A stretch of 61,354 nucleotides of DNA from an uncultured Sutterella sp. Lineage in GTDB: Bacteria; Pseudomonadota; Gammaproteobacteria; Burkholderiales; Burkholderiaceae_F. The translations under genes were made by a program, and so were the position numbers. Within the stretch, counting starts at the first letter, position 1. Each line of letters starts with the position of its first letter. Shown here piece after piece: positions 45,566 to 55,452 of the stretch. The stretch covers positions 1 through 61,354 of the forward strand of contig CABQGK010000014.1 in the NCBI GenBank assembly GCA_902463725.1, written 5' to 3'. The notes below the pieces were generated by a model, which saw nothing but the letters and a program-made list of their open reading frames with translations, searched no databases and had not been told where the DNA came from.

Positions 45566-45583
45566 GCTAGCGCCGCCAAAACA

Positions 45584-46501
45584 CTAACGTGATTCATCAA
45601 ACTGGCTGACTAGCGGCAAAAGATCAAAAAGCTCCTCAGAGAATTCCTCGGGATCAGCACTCGCCATAAACGCCTCAAAACTTGGCAGAGACTCGACCGC
45701 AATATCTGGGGCGCGCCAGCGTTTCTCAAAAGGAAAGTGCAGTGAACTGCACTCGGGCTTTTGTATTCGCCGCGTGCGAAACGGGATACAAAGTTTTTCC
45801 CAAGCGCAATATTCTCCCGCCTCGTCCGTGCCAGCAACATTCTCAAACGAGAGCCCTTCATTGCAAATGAGCCAATGATCATAGGGACGTATGTAGGAGA
45901 GACAACGACACTCACCGCTCGGTGTGCGCACGAGATTGAGCCGAGCGTAAGAGACCACATCGTGCTTTGAGCGAGGAAGGCTAAAGGAGTGCCGCAGAAT
46001 GTGCGGCACATAGAGCTGATCCACATCAATTTTGATGAGCCACTCGCCTTGAGGGATCTCTGCGAGCACAGCGTTGTAATAGGCAGCGAGGGTATTTTCA
46101 TAGGCGAGCTCCCCTGTTTGGTAGCGTGGACTCATCGCTGGCTCCACCTCGTAGGGGTAGCAAACAGGGCGAAAGCCAGGGTGCACACGGCAGAAGTCGT
46201 GCACAAAGGCAACGGTACCGTCATCCTCTTCACTAGGCGCGAGGTTGTAGCCAATCACACCGCGATCGATCGCTGGCAGAATACTCTCAAGCGAAGCGGC
46301 AATCGTGCGAATCTCGTTTTTCACTCGGATAAACGCCCAAGGACGAACAGGCCGAAATACCCGCTCAAGCCCAAGCGATTGCTCAAAGCGACGCGAAGAA
46401 ACAGAAACAACGTCATTCGAGGCTTTGATCTTTTCTCGAGTCGCATGGAAAATGAACTTGGGCCAGAAGAGTTTAACAATGGGCAGTAGGCGAAAATACA
46501 T
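45584..46501 (-). CDS. CgtA-like beta-1,4-N-acetylgalactosaminyltransferase (tentative)
   Basis: A 305-residue glycosyltransferase-like protein. The segment RPWAFIRVKNEIRTIAASLE, then EEDDGT and YPYEVEPAMSPRY, then GEWLIKIDVDQLYVPHIL, resembles the lipo-oligosaccharide GalNAc transferases of the CgtA type. IDVDQLY carries a DxD motif. No signal peptide is seen. AGGA precedes the ATG at 46501. It is convergent with the response regulator gene (18-base gap) and precedes nothing on its own strand. The donor sugar is inferred from weak likeness. Galactose or another hexose is possible. Confidence 0.65.
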   Translation of the reverse strand: MYFRLLPIVKLFWPKFIFHATREKIKASNDVVSVSSRRFEQSLGLERVFRPVRPWAFIRVKNEIRTIAASLESILPAIDRGVIGYNLAPSEEDDGTVAFVHDFCRVHPGFRPVCYPYEVEPAMSPRYQTGELAYENTLAAYYNAVLAEIPQGEWLIKIDVDQLYVPHILRHSFSLPRSKHDVVSYARLNLVRTPSGECRCLSYIRPYDHWLICNEGLSFENVAGTDEAGEYCAWEKLCIPFRTRRIQKPECSSLHFPFEKRWRAPDIAVESLPSFEAFMASADPEEFSEELFDLLPLVSQFDESR

Positions 46502-46676
46502 GGGTGAGCATCCTGGGTAGCGGCAGTCTAGTCGGGCTTGCGTGAGGTGTAAGCCCCGCGTCTCGCGCACTTTAGCAAATGCGCGCTAATAGTACAAAGT
46601 GCGTCCATCCAGCCAACAAGATCTACGCTTTTAAACCTCACGCAGACAAGGACGAAGCAAAACGCGAGTGCGAGAC

Positions 46677-47615
46677 TCAGCGCTTGACGCGTCGAAGAAA
46701 AGCGCTACCTCGCTGCCCCCTGCAATAGAAAAAGGATAATCCCAAGAGCATGACCCGCCGCCAATTCATACACTTACGGCGACTAAAGCGCTCTTTGCGC
46801 GCCACGTCGCGCAGCAGCGGCGCAAAGCGACTTGCATAGGGTGTTTTGCGTAAGTACTCGTAGTAGAACACATCCGTAAAATTGGGCGTGCTGTACGCCG
46901 CTTCCCATGGCTTATGGGAACCCGTATAGTGGATGATCTTCGCCTCGCGAAGCCCCAGCTTCGGGTCAGCGATCGCATCGATACTCATCAAGTTATAGCG
47001 CTTATCCACCGTCTTGATCCGTCCTTTCATCACGATGTTTAGCGCATCCTGATCTTGGAAAGTGAGATTTTCGCCAAACAACTGAGTCGTCTCAAAGAGC
47101 TTCGCAGTGATGCCCTCACGGCGCATTCCTTCGGTGTCAAAGAGCAAGACACCCGCATTGACGTAAGGCTCATCCTGCGTCAAGCCTAGCGCAGGACGCG
47201 GACCCATGCCGTGCATAAAGTTGTCATGCACGCCCGCCATCAGCGCCCCCTCCATATTCAGCTGCCAGAGCTCTCCCAAATCTCCAACAACCACCGTATC
47301 GGCGTCTAGATAGAGCACGCGCGCCACATGCGGGAGGAGCTCTGCTACGAGGTAGCGAAAATAGGTCTCCACAGAAATCCGCTCGATCACGCGAGTGAAG
47401 TGAGAAAACTTATCGGCATCCACCGTCAGAAATGTTAGCATCGCATTCGGATGCTCATTGAGCAGTCCACGCAACATCTCCCGATCCTGGGAGCTCAAAT
47501 CGTTGCAAACGACATGCACACGCAGAGGGTGCAACGGGTTGTTGAAGAGAAGTGAACAGAGTGATACGGCAAGGTGTGGCACATAGCATGCGTTCACACA
47601 ATACAAAATTTCCAT
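46677..47615 (-). CDS. Family 8 glycosyltransferase (LPS/LOS hexosyltransferase)
   Basis: A 312-residue GT8 enzyme, the group of WaaJ/WaaO/LgtC-type transferases. MEILYCVNACYVPHLAVSL is the nucleotide-sugar start, VLYLDADTVVVGDLGELW holds the DxD motif, YVNAGVLLFD is the typical middle motif, and IIHYTGSHKPW the late His motif. The C terminus is basic and hydrophobic (MLLGLSFFYCRG), as in membrane-associated LOS enzymes. It adds glucose or galactose to the core oligosaccharide. A TATAAT lies about 40 bases upstream and a C10 tract (G10 on the coding strand) about 100 bases upstream, so its transcription may be phase variable. Confidence 0.9.
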   Translation of the reverse strand: MEILYCVNACYVPHLAVSLCSLLFNNPLHPLRVHVVCNDLSSQDREMLRGLLNEHPNAMLTFLTVDADKFSHFTRVIERISVETYFRYLVAELLPHVARVLYLDADTVVVGDLGELWQLNMEGALMAGVHDNFMHGMGPRPALGLTQDEPYVNAGVLLFDTEGMRREGITAKLFETTQLFGENLTFQDQDALNIVMKGRIKTVDKRYNLMSIDAIADPKLGLREAKIIHYTGSHKPWEAAYSTPNFTDVFYYEYLRKTPYASRFAPLLRDVARKERFSRRKCMNWRRVMLLGLSFFYCRGQRGSAFLRRVKR

Positions 47616-47654
47616 CGATTTATTACAAGGTTATACAGCGTTTGTTGGCGCGTC

Positions 47655-47660
47655 ATTATA
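47655..47660 (-). promoter_or_regulatory. Candidate -10 element of the GT8 promoter
   Basis: TATAAT on the minus strand lies 40 bases before the GT8 start. The matching -35 (CAGAAA) is weak. An AT-rich UP-like segment and then the G10 tract follow further upstream. Confidence 0.5.
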
Positions 47661-47713
47661 GCGATAACCGCCTATCGTTTCTGCGTTTTTTATAAAAATT
47701 CGCGCTGAAACCA

Positions 47714-47723
47714 CCCCCCCCCC
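47714..47723. repeat. C10 homopolymer tract in the GT8/umuC intergenic region
   Basis: Ten consecutive C residues lie 99-108 bases before the GT8 start (minus strand) and about 160 bases before the umuC-like start (plus strand). It is the longest C/G homopolymer I found in the window. It may alter promoter strength by length change. Confidence 0.75.
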
Positions 47724-47884
47724 GAGCTCACTATCACCACACATCCCCGCTCTCATCGAACATCACAACCGTTTGACTCAACTTAAAATCATGTCTTGAT
47801 CTTGAGGACGCAATCTGTCATGATTAAATCGCCTCAAAAATTGATCCATCAAGAGCCTCCAATCGCTTTTGGAGAAGCTCAGTC

Positions 47885-49192
47885 ATGCCTCGCTTTGCGC
47901 TCATCGACGGAAATTCGTTCTACGCCTCGGTTGAACGGATCTTTCGCCCCGATCTCGCTAACCGTCCCGTCATCGTGCTCTCAAACAATGACGGTTGTAT
48001 TGTTGCGCTCACCCGTGAAGCTAAAGCGCTAGGCTTTGCGCGGGGGCAGCCGTTTTTCAAAATTGAAGCTCAAGTGCGCCGCGCGGGTGTTGCGGTTTTC
48101 TCAAGCAATATGCCGCTCTATGAGCGGATTTCCGCGCAGATGATGGCGACCATTGCTCAGGAGGTTCCCGCCATCGAGGTCTACTCCATTGATGAGTGCT
48201 TTGCGGATCTCACCGGCGTCTATGGGCTGTCGCCCACGGAACATGGCACGCGCATTCGAAATCGCGTACTCGCCGAAGTGGGCATCCCCACCTGTGTTGG
48301 GATTGCACCCACCAAGACGCTTGCCAAACTTGCCAACCATCTGGCGAAAAAGTTTTCGTCCTTCCACGGGGTGCTAGATTGGGAGGCGCTTGGCGCAGAG
48401 AGCCAGCACAAAGCGCTCGCTTGGGCGAGCATCGATGAAGTCTGGGGCATTGGGGGCGCGATGAGTACGCGGCTAAAAGCCATGGGCATTCAGCACATTC
48501 TTGACTTTGTGCAGATGGACACGATTGCTGTGCGAAAGGCCTTTGGCGTGGTCGGCACACGGCTGCAGCGTGAACTCATGGGAGAGGCGTGCCTGCCTTT
48601 TGTGTCCGTAGCGCCCAAACAAAAGCGCATTGGACGCTCGAGAACGTTTGGTGCGCCCGTGCGTGAGCGCGACGCACTCATTGCCGCAGCAGCCACCCAC
48701 GTGGCCGATACCTGCCAGCACCTCCGAAAAGAAGGCTCTGCCGCGACACGCTTGACACTAACCTACCAAACCAACCCATACCGAGCCGATGAACCTCAGC
48801 ACTCGGTGCTACGCACAAGGACACTTGCGCGCCCGACACAAGATACGTGCGAGCTCACGGGCGTGGCCACGGAGCTGATTGCGGAGAGTTTTCTCTCTGG
48901 GCACGCCTATCGGCGGCTCGGCATCGAGCTCGACGGGCTTGTTGACTTCGATCCGCTAGCAGAAACCACAGCGACATCGCTTTTTGATGACCCGCACGTG
49001 CTCGCTGAACGCGCTAGGCGACAGACCCTCATGCGCGTCATAGATACGATCAATGCCCGATATGGCGAAGGGAAATTAGCGAGCGCCGCCACAGCGCTCT
49101 CCTCTGCGTGGCGTATGCGCCAAGCGCATCTGAGCCCGTACCACGATCTCAGCGACCGAGATTCGGTGGCGCAACTCACGCTCGCGTTTTAG
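47885..49192 (+). CDS. umuC: UmuC-like Y-family DNA polymerase
   Basis: A 435-residue translesion polymerase of the UmuC type. The catalytic residues are in FALIDGNSFYASVERIF (Asp) and YSIDECFADLTGV (Asp-Glu), and RPVIVLSNNDGCIVALTREAK is diagnostic of UmuC. The C-terminal segment (SAWRMRQAHLSPYHDL) is as in UmuC. No umuD gene is adjacent. GGAGAAGC lies before the ATG, and the GGAG can pair with CTCC (47857-47874) in a short hairpin. I see no clear LexA box (CTGT-N8-ACAG) upstream. It is convergent with the TPR gene. Confidence 0.9.
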   Translation: MPRFALIDGNSFYASVERIFRPDLANRPVIVLSNNDGCIVALTREAKALGFARGQPFFKIEAQVRRAGVAVFSSNMPLYERISAQMMATIAQEVPAIEVYSIDECFADLTGVYGLSPTEHGTRIRNRVLAEVGIPTCVGIAPTKTLAKLANHLAKKFSSFHGVLDWEALGAESQHKALAWASIDEVWGIGGAMSTRLKAMGIQHILDFVQMDTIAVRKAFGVVGTRLQRELMGEACLPFVSVAPKQKRIGRSRTFGAPVRERDALIAAAATHVADTCQHLRKEGSAATRLTLTYQTNPYRADEPQHSVLRTRTLARPTQDTCELTGVATELIAESFLSGHAYRRLGIELDGLVDFDPLAETTATSLFDDPHVLAERARRQTLMRVIDTINARYGEGKLASAATALSSAWRMRQAHLSPYHDLSDRDSVAQLTLAF

Positions 49193-49213
49193 GTCGCGAG
49201 CAGCGGTGAAAAG

Positions 49214-50083
49214 CTAGTGCCCCTCTACCACCAAGTCTGAATTGAGCGTATCAAATCGAGAGATGTCGTCTTCGATAGCAAAAATGAGCGATTCGCTTGC
49301 GTCCGAGGGGTGGAGTTCGTGCCACTTCATGGCGTACTTAAGCGCTTCGCGCGGGCGGCCAAGGAACCGTAGTGGATAGGTAATCACGTGGTTCCATTCA
49401 ATATTCTCTTTGCCCTCTTCTTCGACACTTTTGAGAATATCGATCTCAGCGAGCGCAAGCTCACGGCTATTGTGGTCGAGCGTGCGCTTTGAAAGAATCG
49501 CTTCATAGGCTGCGGCCACAGTAAGCGCGTAGTAGAGATCTTTGTTGCGGCGAGGATGGTGATGAAAGGCGTGAAGGAGTTGCTCCCCGGCCTTGGCCGT
49601 AACCGCATGGCGAGACTCGACAATGATGGCATAGGCATCCTCGGGCTGCCCTGCGCGCACATACCATTCAATCGCGTAAGGGAGCGCACGGCCGTCGTAA
49701 CCGATGACATGATAGGCAAAGGCCATGCGGCGCAACCAAAGCGGATCCTCTTTGCCCGCGTCTTTTTGCGCAAGCAAAATGGCCACAGCGTCCAGCACCC
49801 CTGCCTTATCCACGAGCCCTGAATGCGAAACGCCCCCTTCGCCAAAAATGCCAATCAGCCCGCGAACAAGCGCCCGAGTGAGCATCACGCGGTAGTCTTT
49901 TTCCTCGTCGGGGAGCTCATCCAAGCGGTTTAGCGCTTCCTTATAGCGATCCTCAGCAATCAGGCGATCAATCTGCTCGAAAAACTCCTCTCTCTCGTCC
50001 TCCGTCAGCGGAACCGGATCTGGCGTTGTATTAAGCGTACGCTCTAGGCCGCTCGGGCGACGATTGTCATATGGGTTGGTCAT
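49214..50083 (-). CDS. TPR-like repeat protein of unknown function
   Basis: A 289-residue, mainly helical protein without signal peptide. Helical repeat units are visible: DRYKEALNRLDELPDEEKDY, then ALVRGLIGIFGEGG, then DPLWLRRMAFAYHVIGYDGRAL and NVIEWNHV-like and REALKYAMKWHELHPSD segments. Such proteins usually mediate protein contacts. The first unit is similar to the C-terminal unit of the protein at 7920-9431. I chose the ATG at 50083 because the longer frame has an unlike N terminus. It stands alone between umuC and the NlpE-like gene. Confidence 0.7.
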   Translation of the reverse strand: MTNPYDNRRPSGLERTLNTTPDPVPLTEDEREEFFEQIDRLIAEDRYKEALNRLDELPDEEKDYRVMLTRALVRGLIGIFGEGGVSHSGLVDKAGVLDAVAILLAQKDAGKEDPLWLRRMAFAYHVIGYDGRALPYAIEWYVRAGQPEDAYAIIVESRHAVTAKAGEQLLHAFHHHPRRNKDLYYALTVAAAYEAILSKRTLDHNSRELALAEIDILKSVEEEGKENIEWNHVITYPLRFLGRPREALKYAMKWHELHPSDASESLIFAIEDDISRFDTLNSDLVVEGH

Positions 50084-50378
50084 AGGAAATGGGTGTTGGG
50101 CGTGATATCGAGTGTAAAGCGAAAGCGCTGAGTCGGTGCACATAAGGGCGCACAGCTCAAGCGGGTGCGTCTCTGCGCACTAGTGGCAATAAGTATACTC
50201 ATTTTCAAGCGCCAAAAACCTGCTCCTTAATTCCCATAGCGCATGCAGACAAAACGCAGAAAAATAGCGGCGCGTGCTACGCCCTAAAAATCCGGTAATT
50301 GTCAGGATTTCAACAAATGTACTGGCCTTATTGATAGAGCGTGATGCTAAATACCGCGGCGCTCGATGCTGCGCCCCG

Positions 50379-50861
50379 TCAGCGGATTTTCTTCAGCACG
50401 TAGTGCTCAGCCAACTCATCCGTGACGGCGGAACCATCTGCGTCAAGCAGCCGCAACTGACCGAGCTCAGCGCGGATCATGTAGGGTTGCGGATCGGTGT
50501 CGTCAGTCAGAATCAGAATGCCCTTCTTGTAAACCCAACGCCCTGAGCTCTTGAAAACGTCTTTGGTTCCTTGGTAACGGTCGACCGTTGTGAAGGTTCC
50601 GTCCGCATGAATGTGGTAAGTCGTATCAATACCCTCGCAGTCCGCGCAGGGCAGCACCCCTTCGTAGGTGCCTGGCACTTCTTCGAGCGTCGCTAACTGA
50701 ACCTTACTCGCGGTAATAGCAGCCGCAGTCGCTTGCAAGACGTTACCCGAATCTTTTATGGCACCGCTCTCGACCGTTTTGCATCCTGCTAGAACCAAGA
50801 GTGCCCCCATTAGGGTTGCGGCCAGTGCGGTTTTAGACGACGTCAACGCAAAATTCGGCAT
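50379..50861 (-). CDS. NlpE-like outer-membrane lipoprotein
   Basis: A 160-residue lipoprotein. The signal ends in the lipobox LVLAGC, so Cys27 should be acylated. The NlpE N-terminal signature GTYEGVLPCADCEGIDTTY with its CxxC is clear, and the rest forms a small beta-barrel domain. NlpE proteins sense surface contact or copper and lipoprotein-trafficking stress through Cpx in E. coli. No Cpx genes are here, so that role is not shown. GAGGAG precedes the ATG. It is a single-gene unit. Confidence 0.85.
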   Translation of the reverse strand: MPNFALTSSKTALAATLMGALLVLAGCKTVESGAIKDSGNVLQATAAAITASKVQLATLEEVPGTYEGVLPCADCEGIDTTYHIHADGTFTTVDRYQGTKDVFKSSGRWVYKKGILILTDDTDPQPYMIRAELGQLRLLDADGSAVTDELAEHYVLKKIR

Positions 50862-51047
50862 GAGTTGCTCCTCGGAAGATTGATGAGAGATGGGCGTAAT
50901 CCGAAAGGAATACTCTCAGAGTGGCGCGCACTTCGCAAGGCGCGAAACACATTGTTTCCTCTTTCGCGATTTGTCGAAGAAAGATGGGGGTCAAAAGGAC
51001 AAGCCGAGGGATGGGAGATGGGGCTGTTGGGGAAAGTAGCGCCGCCA

Positions 51048-51086
51048 GGAAAAACAGTGGGCGGATAGTTTCCTATCCACCCACTG
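51048..51086 (-). terminator. Terminator after purL
   Basis: CAGTGGGCGGATAG (51055-51068) pairs with CTATCCACCCACTG (51073-51086), and on the minus strand GTTTTT follows. A second perfect hairpin (CAGGAGGG/CCCTCCTG, 51092-51122) lies between it and the purL stop codon. Confidence 0.8.
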
Positions 51087-51127
51087 GATCACAGGAGGGT
51101 AAAAAAGCTCCCTGCCCTCCTGCGATC

Positions 51128-54100
51128 TTAGCCGAGCGCTTTACGCGCGTTGAAGAACATTCTCATCCAGCCAGAGAGCATGCTCCAGTCTGAGGGAATC
51201 CAGCTGAGCTGGTTAACCAAGTGACTGCGCTCCGGATGAGGCATCATAATTGTATACCTTCCGTCATCTGTCGTAAAGGCCGTCAAGCCGCCAGCGGAAC
51301 CATTGGGGTTAAACGGATAGGTTTCGGCGGGCGAGCCGTCTGGCATGACGTAGCGCGCTGCGGCACGCGCGAAGGTCGCGTCCGACGGGGAGAGGAACGA
51401 AACGCGTCCCTCACCGTGAGCATTGACGATCGGCATGACGCTACCGGCCATCCCCGTAAAGAAGATCGAGGGGCTCTCGAGGATCTCTACGTTAACCAGG
51501 CGCGCTTCGAACTGCTCACTTTCGTTACGCAGGAACTGCGGCCAATGCGAGGCTCCAGGAATCAAATCCCGTAGCTGACTCATCATCTGGCAGCCGTTAC
51601 AGATCCCAAGCCCAAACGTATCGGGCCGCGCAAAGAACGTCTGGAACATCTCTAAAAGTCGTTCGTTATAGAGCACGGTCTTGGCCCAACCGCCGCCTGC
51701 ACCAAGCACGTCCCCATAGGAGAAGCCCCCTGCGCACGCAATACCCTTAAAGCCCGATAGGTCACTGCGGCCCGAGAGCAAATCCGTCATGTGCAAGTCG
51801 TAGACATCAAAACCTGCACGCGTAAAGGCCGCGGCCATTTCGTGCTGGCTATTGACACCCTCTTCGCGCAAAACAGCCATCACGGGGCGAGCGCCCGTCG
51901 CAATGTAAGGGGCCGCTGGATTTTCGTTCACATCAAAGCTGAGATGATGGAAGAGCCCATGGTCTGTGGGATCGGCAATACGGGCAAACTCCTGGTCTGC
52001 GCACTTGGGATTATCGCGGCGGCGCGCAATGGCGTGCGAAACCCGCGTCCAAGCCTCTTGCATCTCTACGCGCGAGAGATTGAGGATCTCGTCGCCAAAG
52101 CTACTCACGACGAGATCGTCGTTCGGCGTCACACTACCGATGAAGTAACTATTGTCGCCCAAGCCATACTCGTGCATCACACGGTTGACTTCACGCAACT
52201 GCTCAAAGGGCACCGTCATCAACATACCGAGCTCTTCATTAAAGAGCAGTCGGACGACATCCTTTTCCTTAAGCGCCATCGAGGTGATGTCAAGCTTGAG
52301 CCCGCGGTGCGAGCACATGACCATTTCCGCGGCAGCGGCAAGCAAGCCCCCGTCCGAGCGATCATGGTAGGCATAGAGAAGTCCTGCCGCCTTGAGTTGA
52401 CGAACTGCCGTGAACGCTCGCATGAGCATATCGGGGTGCTCAACGTCAGGGGCCTCATCCCCAAAGGACTGAACCACTTGCGCGAGAATCGAGCCACCCA
52501 TGCGGCAGCGGCTACGCCCAAGGTCCAAGAAAATCACCACTTGCTGCCCGGGCGGAATCTCGGGCGTGAGGCTCTTGGTGACATCGTTCACAGGGCCCGC
52601 AGCCGAAACAATGAGGCTCACGGGCGAGGTCACGGATTTTTGCGTCTCACCATCGCGCCACGTGGTGCGCATCGAGAGACTATCTTTACCCACCGGGATG
52701 GAAATCCCAAGCGCTTGACAGAAGTCGCTTGCCGCTTTGACCGCGTCAAAAAGTCGGGCGTCTTCGCCGGGTGCTCCACACGCAGCCATCCAGTTGGCCG
52801 AAAGTTTAATCGATGGGAGCGGCACGTCCGCCGCGCAGATATTGGTAATCGCCTCCCCAATAGCCATACGCGAGGCGGCTGCGGAATTAATGATAGAGAG
52901 CGGCGTACGTTCCCCCATCGCCATCGCTTCACCGCGATTCGTCTCAAAGCCCAAGGCGGTCACCGCGCAGTCTGCTACAGGGAGCTGCCAGGGACCGACC
53001 ATCTGGTCGCGCACGGTGAGCCCCCCCACGGCTCTATCGCCAATCGTAATCAGGAACTGTTTACTCGCCACAGTCGGATGCTCGAGTACTTTGAGCGCAG
53101 CCTCCCTCACACTCAACGTCTCGGGCATGACAAAGGGGGCAAGCGCCACAGTCTCATGCGTGACGGTGCGATGCATGCGCGGGGTCTTCCCAAGCAGCAC
53201 GCTCATCGGCATATTCACCGCGTCGGTCTCGCCCTCACGGGTAAGCTTGAGCCGATCTTCCTCGGTGATTTCACCGAGCACCGCAAAGGGGCAACGCTCA
53301 CGCTCGCAGTACGCACGGAACGTTTCGAGCCCAGCGGGGTCGAGTGCAATCACGTAGCGCTCTTGGCTTTCGTTACACCAGATTTCGAGCGGGCTCATGC
53401 CACTCTCTTCGACGGGGATTTTCCCCATGTCAAACGTGGCCCCGCGCCCTGAGAGATCCGCGAGCTCGGGCATGGCGTTGGAGAGGCCGCCCGCGCCCAC
53501 GTCGTGAATCGCCAGAATGGGATTCTCTTTACCCATGCTTGCACAACGGTCAATGACTTCCTGCGCGCGACGCTCCATCTCTGGGTTGCCACGCTGCACG
53601 CTATCGAAGTCGAGCGCCTCGGCGTTTGCGCCCGTGGCCATCGAGGAGGCAGCGCCGCCGCCAAGGCCAATACGCATCCCTGGCCCCCCCAGCACAATGA
53701 GCAAGCTGCCCACGGGAGGCACCGCTTTTTTCGTTTGATCGTCGCGGATATTGCCAATCCCCCCAGCAATCATGATGGGCTTATGGTAGCCGTAACGGGT
53801 ACCCGCGACATTGGCTTCGAACGCACGCCAGTAGCCGAGAATATTGGGGCGGCCAAACTCGTTATTAAAGGCTGCACCACCGAGCGGACCCTCGACCATA
53901 ATCGAGAGCGGCGTAGCAATGCGCCCAGGCGCCCCATAGCGCGCACTCGACTTCTCGCCCGTCACCACATCGGTGTCGTTCTCATAGGGCTCAGGGAGCT
54001 CCTCCAAGTTAATGGCCGAGGTGGTAAAGCCCGTCAGACCCGCCTTCGGGCGCGCACCGCGCCCCGTAGCACCCTCGTCACGAATTTCGCCACCAGAGCC

Positions 54101-55063
54101 AGTAGAGGCACCAGGGAACGGCGAAATTGCGGTGGGATGGTTGTGCGTTTCAACTTTAAAGACCGTATGCGTGAGCTCTTCACGCGGCTCAAAAAAGCCT
54201 GGCGTGAGGTCAAATTCACGCGCGCGAGCGTAGAGGCGCTTCACTGGCGCACCCTCAAAAATCGCAGCATTATCCGCGTAGGCCGTAATCGTCCCTTGCG
54301 GAGCGGCCTTGTGCGTTGCGCGAATCATGCCAAAGAGCGTCTCGTCTTGCGCTTTCCCGTCGATCGTCCAGCTCGCATTGAAAATCTTGTGTCGGCAGTG
54401 CTCCGAGTTCGCTTGCGCAAACATCATGAGTTCGACGTCAGTCGGGTTACGCTTAGCGCGCACAAAGGCCGCGACCAAATAGTCGATCTCATCGTCCGAG
54501 AGAGCAAGCCCCATCTCTGCGTTTGCCACGACGAGCGCGTCGCGCCCGCCCGCGAGCACATCCACAGAACTCATAGGTTTACCCGCCAGGTCGCGGAAAA
54601 GGATTTCCGCATCAAGGTCACCGACGGGCATCACCGATTCGGTCATACGGTCATGCAAAAGCGCGGCGAGTGCATCGACCTCCGTCTGCGAGAGCGCTCG
54701 GTTGGCGCTCACGCGATAGATCGTCCCACGCTCAAGACGCACCACACTCGCAATGCCGCAGTTGTGCACGATATCGGTGGCCTTACTTGCCCAGGGCGAA
54801 ATAGTTCCCAGGCGCGGCACCACCACAAGTTCAACGATAAAAGGCGCCGCTTGAGCAGGCGCCTCGGCCGCATCCCCGTAGGAAAGGAGTGACGTGAGAC
54901 GCGTATGCTCCTCAGTGCTCAACTCAGAAGAGAGCTTCACATAATGCACAAACGTCGCGGAGAGATCGGTCACGACCGAGACGGTCTTCTGAAGGTTTGT
55001 GAGCAGTCGATCCTTACGAAAGCTCGAGAGGGCCGAAGGGCCATAGATAGGCAGAACTGACAT
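51128..55063 (-). CDS. purL: Phosphoribosylformylglycinamidine synthase
   Basis: A 1311-residue large-type PurL, which makes FGAM from FGAR, glutamine and ATP in purine synthesis. The N-terminal PurS-like domain, the FGAM synthase core (HNHPTAISPFPGASTGSGGE, GAGGLSNAMPE, SVGKDSLSM-like GKDSLSM) and the C-terminal glutaminase are in order. The glutaminase has GFSYGDVLGAGGGWA and the nucleophile Cys in LGICNGCQMM, with PHPERS at the end. The length matches the E. coli enzyme. It is transcribed alone with a 390-base upstream region and a strong terminator. Nothing is missing. Confidence 0.97.
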   Translation of the reverse strand: MSVLPIYGPSALSSFRKDRLLTNLQKTVSVVTDLSATFVHYVKLSSELSTEEHTRLTSLLSYGDAAEAPAQAAPFIVELVVVPRLGTISPWASKATDIVHNCGIASVVRLERGTIYRVSANRALSQTEVDALAALLHDRMTESVMPVGDLDAEILFRDLAGKPMSSVDVLAGGRDALVVANAEMGLALSDDEIDYLVAAFVRAKRNPTDVELMMFAQANSEHCRHKIFNASWTIDGKAQDETLFGMIRATHKAAPQGTITAYADNAAIFEGAPVKRLYARAREFDLTPGFFEPREELTHTVFKVETHNHPTAISPFPGASTGSGGEIRDEGATGRGARPKAGLTGFTTSAINLEELPEPYENDTDVVTGEKSSARYGAPGRIATPLSIMVEGPLGGAAFNNEFGRPNILGYWRAFEANVAGTRYGYHKPIMIAGGIGNIRDDQTKKAVPPVGSLLIVLGGPGMRIGLGGGAASSMATGANAEALDFDSVQRGNPEMERRAQEVIDRCASMGKENPILAIHDVGAGGLSNAMPELADLSGRGATFDMGKIPVEESGMSPLEIWCNESQERYVIALDPAGLETFRAYCERERCPFAVLGEITEEDRLKLTREGETDAVNMPMSVLLGKTPRMHRTVTHETVALAPFVMPETLSVREAALKVLEHPTVASKQFLITIGDRAVGGLTVRDQMVGPWQLPVADCAVTALGFETNRGEAMAMGERTPLSIINSAAASRMAIGEAITNICAADVPLPSIKLSANWMAACGAPGEDARLFDAVKAASDFCQALGISIPVGKDSLSMRTTWRDGETQKSVTSPVSLIVSAAGPVNDVTKSLTPEIPPGQQVVIFLDLGRSRCRMGGSILAQVVQSFGDEAPDVEHPDMLMRAFTAVRQLKAAGLLYAYHDRSDGGLLAAAAEMVMCSHRGLKLDITSMALKEKDVVRLLFNEELGMLMTVPFEQLREVNRVMHEYGLGDNSYFIGSVTPNDDLVVSSFGDEILNLSRVEMQEAWTRVSHAIARRRDNPKCADQEFARIADPTDHGLFHHLSFDVNENPAAPYIATGARPVMAVLREEGVNSQHEMAAAFTRAGFDVYDLHMTDLLSGRSDLSGFKGIACAGGFSYGDVLGAGGGWAKTVLYNERLLEMFQTFFARPDTFGLGICNGCQMMSQLRDLIPGASHWPQFLRNESEQFEARLVNVEILESPSIFFTGMAGSVMPIVNAHGEGRVSFLSPSDATFARAAARYVMPDGSPAETYPFNPNGSAGGLTAFTTDDGRYTIMMPHPERSHLVNQLSWIPSDWSMLSGWMRMFFNARKALG

Positions 55064-55452
55064 GGTGCCGGCAATTCCTTATGTGAGACGCACAGCTGCC
55101 GCTGCGCGCTCGAAAATGAAAAAAAGAAAGGCTGAAAACTCGTCGCTTTGACGTCGTAAGCCAAAGCAGAAAGAGGAGACGATGGAGGCACACAATCGGC
55201 TTCTCTTTCAACTCTGGTCGTATCACTATGGCAACCGGCGTGAGTCTGAAGCACCTCCAGTAAGGAAAGGGAAAAAGGGGTGAAGCGGGATGGCGGACTT
55301 CGAATGAAGCTCCCTCCCCCGCCGCGCAGGAGCGTGCCTGCGATTATACAAGGTCAGCCGTAGCGTGCGTGTCGCACCCCGCCAAAAAACATCGGGCTGC
55401 TCACCCTCAGCACTGAGAGCTAGCAGCCCGAATGGTTCAGAGGCGCATCGAC
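55064..55452. other. Region between nhaC and purL
   Basis: About 390 bases hold the purL leader and the nhaC terminator. I see no gene. The purL-proximal part reads TAAGGAATTGCC before the start codon. No purine riboswitch pattern was recognised. Confidence 0.4.
55384..55431 (-). terminator. Terminator after nhaC
   Basis: TCGGGCTGCT (55392-55401) pairs with AGCAGCCCGA (55422-55431). On the minus strand the stem is followed by TGTTTTTT. Confidence 0.8.

Noticed and set aside
53684..53690. C7 tract in purL as a contingency locus
   Set aside because: It encodes a conserved Gly-Gly-Pro segment (VLGGPGMRIG) of a housekeeping enzyme, and the frame is intact. Switching would be lethal without purines.
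51791..54892. Two long plus-strand open frames (51791-53452 and 53504-54892)
   Set aside because: Antisense to purL, with His/Arg-rich, low-information proteins. No ribosome sites or family motifs.
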